Part shown: positions 60,130-64,000 of the stretch, one piece after another
Position numbering within the stretch: the first letter of the stretch is position 1
Layout of the letters: each line of letters begins with the position of its first letter
Origin: Undaria pinnatifida
Lineage: Eukaryota > Sar > Phaeophyceae > Laminariales > Alariaceae
Length of the DNA stretch: 64,000 nt
Direction: 5' to 3'
NCBI GenBank assembly: GCA_012845835.1
Contig: JABAKD010000012.1
Coordinates: 10,920,213-10,984,212 of the forward strand
Position numbers and translations under genes: made by a program
The notes under the pieces: generated by a model
What the model was told of the DNA's origin: nothing
Database searches by the model: none
Seen by the model: only the letters and a program-made list of their open reading frames with translations

Positions 60130-60742
60130 ATGGAGCTTACAGCTCGTTCTGTGGGCGAGCCCAACGATGGTGCTGTGCTGCGAACGGCGAAGGCTGTCGC
60201 AGCATTCGTGCCGGGCGGTGACGCGCCAGGCGACGTGGACGATGAGGTCGCGCTGACGCTGCCGTCTCAACGACCCATGATGTTCCGGGGTTCCGAGGTG
60301 GAAATGCGGGATCGTGCGGGCGGCTGTCGATAACGCTGTTGACCATGGCTCCCCACCGGAATGTGCCAAGATGCTGCGCGATATCGTTTTTCGCACGCAC
60401 CTTGACGTGTCTTGTCGGGCGTTGCCGGGTGACCCACCTACACGCAAGACGCCTGGGGCGGTTTCATTCAGGGGCAAGGGTCGTGCGGGCGAAGCCCCCA
60501 CCTGAACGTAGTCACCTGCGGTGGAGTGCGGTAGAGTCGTGCCCCGACTGCCGCTCGGTAGTGACGATGAGTTTGTCGTCAAGGTGGCCTGGGAAGGGCC
60601 GGAGGAGGTGGAGAGCACCTGGGAGCCGGTGTCGCGCGTGTTTGATGGCGCGACGGCCGTGCTGCGAAAAGAGCTCAAGGCGCTGCGACTGAAGACGGTT
60701 CAGAAGCGGGGATTCGTGCAGCGGTATGGGCTGCGTTTATGA
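60130..60742 (+). pseudogene. Pol remnant: pre-RT segment fused to a chromodomain-like tail
   Basis: Frames at 60130-60505 hold DIVFRTHLDVSCRALPGDPP then TRKTPGAVSF, and in the next frame ARVVRAKPPPE, like the linker just before Ty3/gypsy reverse transcriptase (GDPPA...V...ARPVRAKPR.YPPE). Immediately after, 60521-60742 reads DEFVVKVAWEGPEEVESTWE and PVSRVFDGATAVLRKELKAL, a chromodomain-like integrase C-terminus ending at TGA. About 3 kb of RT, RNase H and integrase has therefore been lost near 60505-60530. Confidence 0.75.
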
Positions 60743-61242
60743 TTGTACTGTGGTTTGGTGGGATCCCGAATTCTGCATTACTGATTTTCGGTTTATCTAG
60801 ATTTTAAATTTCGAGTTTTTTTTTCTGACTTGGAATTTCTGCGCAGGGCGCTGATAGCACCTGACGCAGCCACAGCTGGCGGTTCATCGCCGAGGCTGTG
60901 TGTGGACAGAGCATGTCCGGGGCTGATGCCTCCGCTTCATAGGGGTGGCTATTGTGCTGGAATACATATTCCTTATGTGGTCTGGGTTTCGGCAAGTAGC
61001 ATGCGCAATTGGAGGTGTGACGCGTGGTGCGCGGTTTGCTTTAAGATGCATTGGTGATGACGAGGCTGCTGAACAACCGTTGTTCAGGGTCAGTAAACAT
61101 GGTAGATCTTAGGTCGTGGTGAAAATGATCGGGATGTGTTGGACTTGGCCATTGCCCAACGTACGGACAGCTATGTTTATCAAAGCTACTCGGCCTGAGC
61201 CAACTTGTGGTTGGTAGCCCGAGATGGGCTTTTGGGAGGTGC

Positions 61243-61519
61243 TGTACCGCTGTGGTCGCATCATTGATTGGGCATTTTACCTTACATAAAATGGTTGGTT
61301 ACATTTTTTCAGGGAGTTCAATTGTCTTTATTGGCGTTTCTTGTTAGCCCTTGAGATCTTGAGATACGAACGGGAAGGTCCTTGGCTTGGCCGATGGCAT
61401 GTCACTTCCCCGTGTGATAACGAACGAACTATTGCATTGTGGACAAACGCACCCCGAGCCTACGAGGGGAAGTGCTCGGAGCTGATGCCACCGGACTCGC
61501 GGTCGCGCGAATCGGTACA
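61243..61519 (+). repeat. 3' LTR
   Basis: 277 bp, same ends as the 5' LTR. It is preceded by a short purine stretch (GGGAGG) that may be a weak polypurine tract. It is followed by TGCA, the target-site duplication. Confidence 0.9.
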
Positions 61520-62669
61520 TGCAGAGAGTTCCAGTGTCGTGCCAAGTGATTATTCTACCGGCAATAGGCAGAGCCATGGCGGGCACTATTCAACCGGCTC
61601 ATCAGGGTGGGCTAGTGTTATGGTATTCCCCTGGGAGCCTAAAAAGGCGTAAGATATGGGATGCGGCTGGATACAATAGGGCTTCACATGCCTTTGAAGG
61701 CATGTGCATATAGGAAAGGGAATGATGCTGTTACCTCGCGGAATTGAACGCCATTCAGTTCGTCCGTGGCGTGTGTGGAACTAATACAAGAGCATATCTA
61801 GTACAAGTGAGTGACCAACGTGGAACCTACCAGTAGAGAAACCTGCATAGGGTGGCATGTGTCTGTAGCACCCCCTTAATCTTAATATATTTGTTTATGT
61901 TTTGTAGTTCTTGGGTTCTACGTTCACTTTTATTCTGCCTTCGTAGCATATCTGCCTCCTTCTATATTTTCACCTACGACGGGAGAAGTTGTAATCTGTT
62001 TGATTCCGTGATGATTTGTTTAGCGTTGTGGGGATTTCGTGTAGTATAATCGGGTTTCCGGAAATGAGGCATCGATGGTATGGAGGTAACTCCATGATTT
62101 GGAACCGGTGAAATATTTGGAGAATCTAGGCCACATCGATCATTGTGCCTGTTTCCTACGAACCCAAATTTAAAACCAGAGAACATATGTTGAAGAAGAA
62201 ATACTGCAGATACGAGGAGTCTGTCGTCCTCGTCGTCCCAAGCGGCTCGGTCATCGGGACTGACTGCCGCCGCTCTAGCCGTGGAATGGACTTCGCGGAC
62301 TCCCCTTCTCGCGCAATTCCAAATACGAACCAGCACCAATACGACAGCGTTCTTCGGAGCAGGAAGGAGCACATGACCCAAGCAACTTGAGGAGCCGCTT
62401 GTATATGGGACTTAGCTCGGGGGCTAACCTTCGTGGCGTGAACTGGCGTGGACTATGACATGAGTACCCGGGCGGGGCTCGCAGGTTTGCTTGCCTCCGT
62501 TTACGCAGTAAAACTCACTTGTCGAGGTCTTACGGCGTTGTCATCGCACCGAATTTTGAAAGAAAGCTGGCAAGGGTGGATGCGACCATATGGACACGTT
62601 GGAGAAGAAGTGTACCAGATACAAACCAGGTATCCTTCGAGCTACAACTAACATAATGCTGACGTTTCC

Positions 62670-62795
62670 TTTGTATAACGGTCGCCCCGGTGGCGTATCA
62701 GGTTATCCTCGAGCCCGGTACAGGTCAGTTTCGTGAGTTTGAATCCCCCCGAGTGCATACTCGTGTAAATTCGTGGGGGCTTTTTCTTGTGCACA
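62670..62795 (+). other. Possible tRNA-derived SINE head
   Basis: GTGGCGTATCAGG resembles a pol III A-box and GAGTTTGAATCCC a B-box about 45 bp later, close to the spacing in tRNA genes, but no cloverleaf closes well. A G/T-rich tail follows. Not repeated elsewhere in the window. Confidence 0.3.
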
Positions 62796-62983
62796 AACTG
62801 ACTTGCGGAAAGCGCGAGAGCGTGAGTTAGCGACACTCGATGAAAAATCGACGAGCAACGGGATTGCTGTACCCTATGCGCGATAAAAATTGAAGGCAAG
62901 AACCGGGCGGGAGGAGGGACGACACCTAACCTGTCACCACGGCTTGTCTAGAAACTGGAAAGTAAATGTGTGTGAAAAAAAAT

Positions 62984-63050
62984 ATACATAGACTATAGAC
63001 TATATAGACTATATACCTGTTATGTAGTCTATAGACTATTTTAGTAAAAA
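62984..63050. repeat. AT-rich near-palindromic repeat (TAGACTATA units)
   Basis: TATAGACTA/TAGTCTATA words repeat and pair with each other across CCTGTTATG. A small hairpin-forming tract; no gene nearby. The rest of 61520-64000 holds no feature I can support. Confidence 0.7.
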
Positions 63051-64000
63051 CTATTAATCGCACGCACCTCGTACAGCAGTACTACCGTATGCATATACCA
63101 GGTACAGGTAGATTCCCATCAGCAGATTGAGCACACCACCAATAAAAAGCAGCCGCTTCCCGTGGCCCCTGCTGTGTCGAGCGACTGTTACTGTTGCGTC
63201 GCTCTTCGAGCGCTGATGATGGCACTGCTTCTTCTACCTACTCGTAAATATATAGGTCTATGTATTTTCACGAACAGACAAGAGGCCTTCGGGCAAGTAA
63301 TCGGCATAGGGTGGTGGTCGGGCGCGGTATGACACTACCACTTAGGAACAACTGCCCCGTAGTAGTGCGTGCTCAACACAGCAGCCAGGGATATCGGGTG
63401 TTTTGACCTTCTCTATATCAGGTATACCCTAGAATGCCCAGTGCACAACGAACGTACCGGTACTGCTGTACATGGTGGTGGGCCCTTCCATAACAATATC
63501 GTTCGTAGAGCAAGTCAACCCGAATCAGACATGTTTCCATTATTTGAGATCCGATGATCAAAGGAATATGACGCCGCCCCTCCCAAGCGTTGTTTTTGTC
63601 AGGGTAGTCCGTAGGCTGCAGGACTTATACTGTACGCAGGCCACCAGGTGACAGGCGTTTCCTATGGGGAGTGGGTTGCATGCTGCCCTGTCCTGTGCCC
63701 TACGAGTATATACACCAGGATACACGACCCTAGCGACGAGTTTAGGCACCAGGATACCACGTACGAGAGGCTGTTGGGATGCACGATGCGATGTAGACAT
63801 CTTTAGCTTCAATTATATCTGGTACCTTTCGTTTATGTTATATTTCCTGGTTTTGGAAATAATCAGCAGTACCAACCTCGGTACTTGTACGTATCCGAAG
63901 AGACCACGCCTTACACTTCACCCAAGTACCAAGCACGGCTGTACAGGATGTGGTGTCCCGATATCATTTTGTCTATTTCGTACGATCTGCTGTATCCAGC

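Larger units (their letters stand above)
57884..61519 (+). mobile_element. Ty3/gypsy-type LTR retrotransposon, internally deleted
   Basis: LTRs 57884-58151 and 61243-61519 are near-identical, start TGTACC and end GGTACA. A 4-bp direct duplication TGCA flanks the element (57880-57883 and 61520-61523). Inside, in order: a gag with CCHC knuckle, an aspartic-protease-like region, the start of a reverse-transcriptase-linker region, then directly a chromodomain-like C-terminus. Reverse transcriptase, RNase H and the integrase core are missing, so it cannot move by itself. High LTR similarity with only small indels suggests fairly recent insertion. Confidence 0.9.

Noticed and set aside
61974-62381. 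135-residue - strand frame with an acidic stretch (RAAWDDEDDRLL)
   Set aside because: The acidic stretch is weakly exon-like, but no partner exon, domain or convincing splice pair was found.

Overview
This window looks like nuclear DNA of an intron-rich eukaryote. Coding sequence is sparse and split into short exons (about 55-600 bp) separated by 0.3-4 kb GT-AG introns with pyrimidine-rich 3' ends. Most of the rest is simple repeats, degenerate satellites and decayed LTR retroelements. Intron size, moderate GC content and poly-G/C runs fit a stramenopile such as a filamentous brown alga (Ectocarpus-like). This is inference only; no diagnostic marker gene is present.

Two genes can be assembled with consistent splice phases. 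On the + strand, 1-6854 is the C-terminal half of a ferric reductase / NADPH-oxidase superfamily enzyme (NAD(P)H-binding domain); its N-terminal part lies left of the window. On the - strand, about 41733 down to 26730 is an 11-exon gene for a protein of roughly 900 residues that I do not recognise. It starts with a signal peptide, has a duplicated WF[YF]C...LVQ.DP motif, and ends in a Thr-rich tail.

Layout: 1-7.2 kb reductase gene and 3' minisatellite; 7.2-11.9 kb non-coding with small repeats (CCAAT tandem repeat, a duplication with a 20-bp inverted repeat); 11.9-17.1 kb degenerate higher-order satellite; 17.1-20.4 kb little recognisable; 20.5-23.45 kb two decayed arrays that resemble the last two exons of the - strand gene; 24.8-26.6 kb two more small satellites; 26.7-41.7 kb the - strand gene, whose first long intron carries G-rich mosaic repeats; 42.3-45.6 kb minisatellites, including an 84-bp unit; 46.0-49.9 kb a gag-only LTR-type element ending in 84-bp direct repeats; 50.1-53.9 kb mosaic repeat, a ~500-bp tandem repeat and a 0.7-kb (TAG)n tract; 54.94-57.33 kb a palindromic foldback-like element made of 12-bp units with a TTAGGG tract inside; 57.88-61.52 kb a complete-ended but internally deleted Ty3/gypsy-type element with TGTACC...GGTACA LTRs and a TGCA target duplication; 61.5-64 kb almost featureless.

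The strongest candidates for something undescribed are the foldback/telomere-repeat element, the unrecognised secreted-protein gene with apparent amplified copies of its terminal exons, and the gag-only element with very short LTRs.
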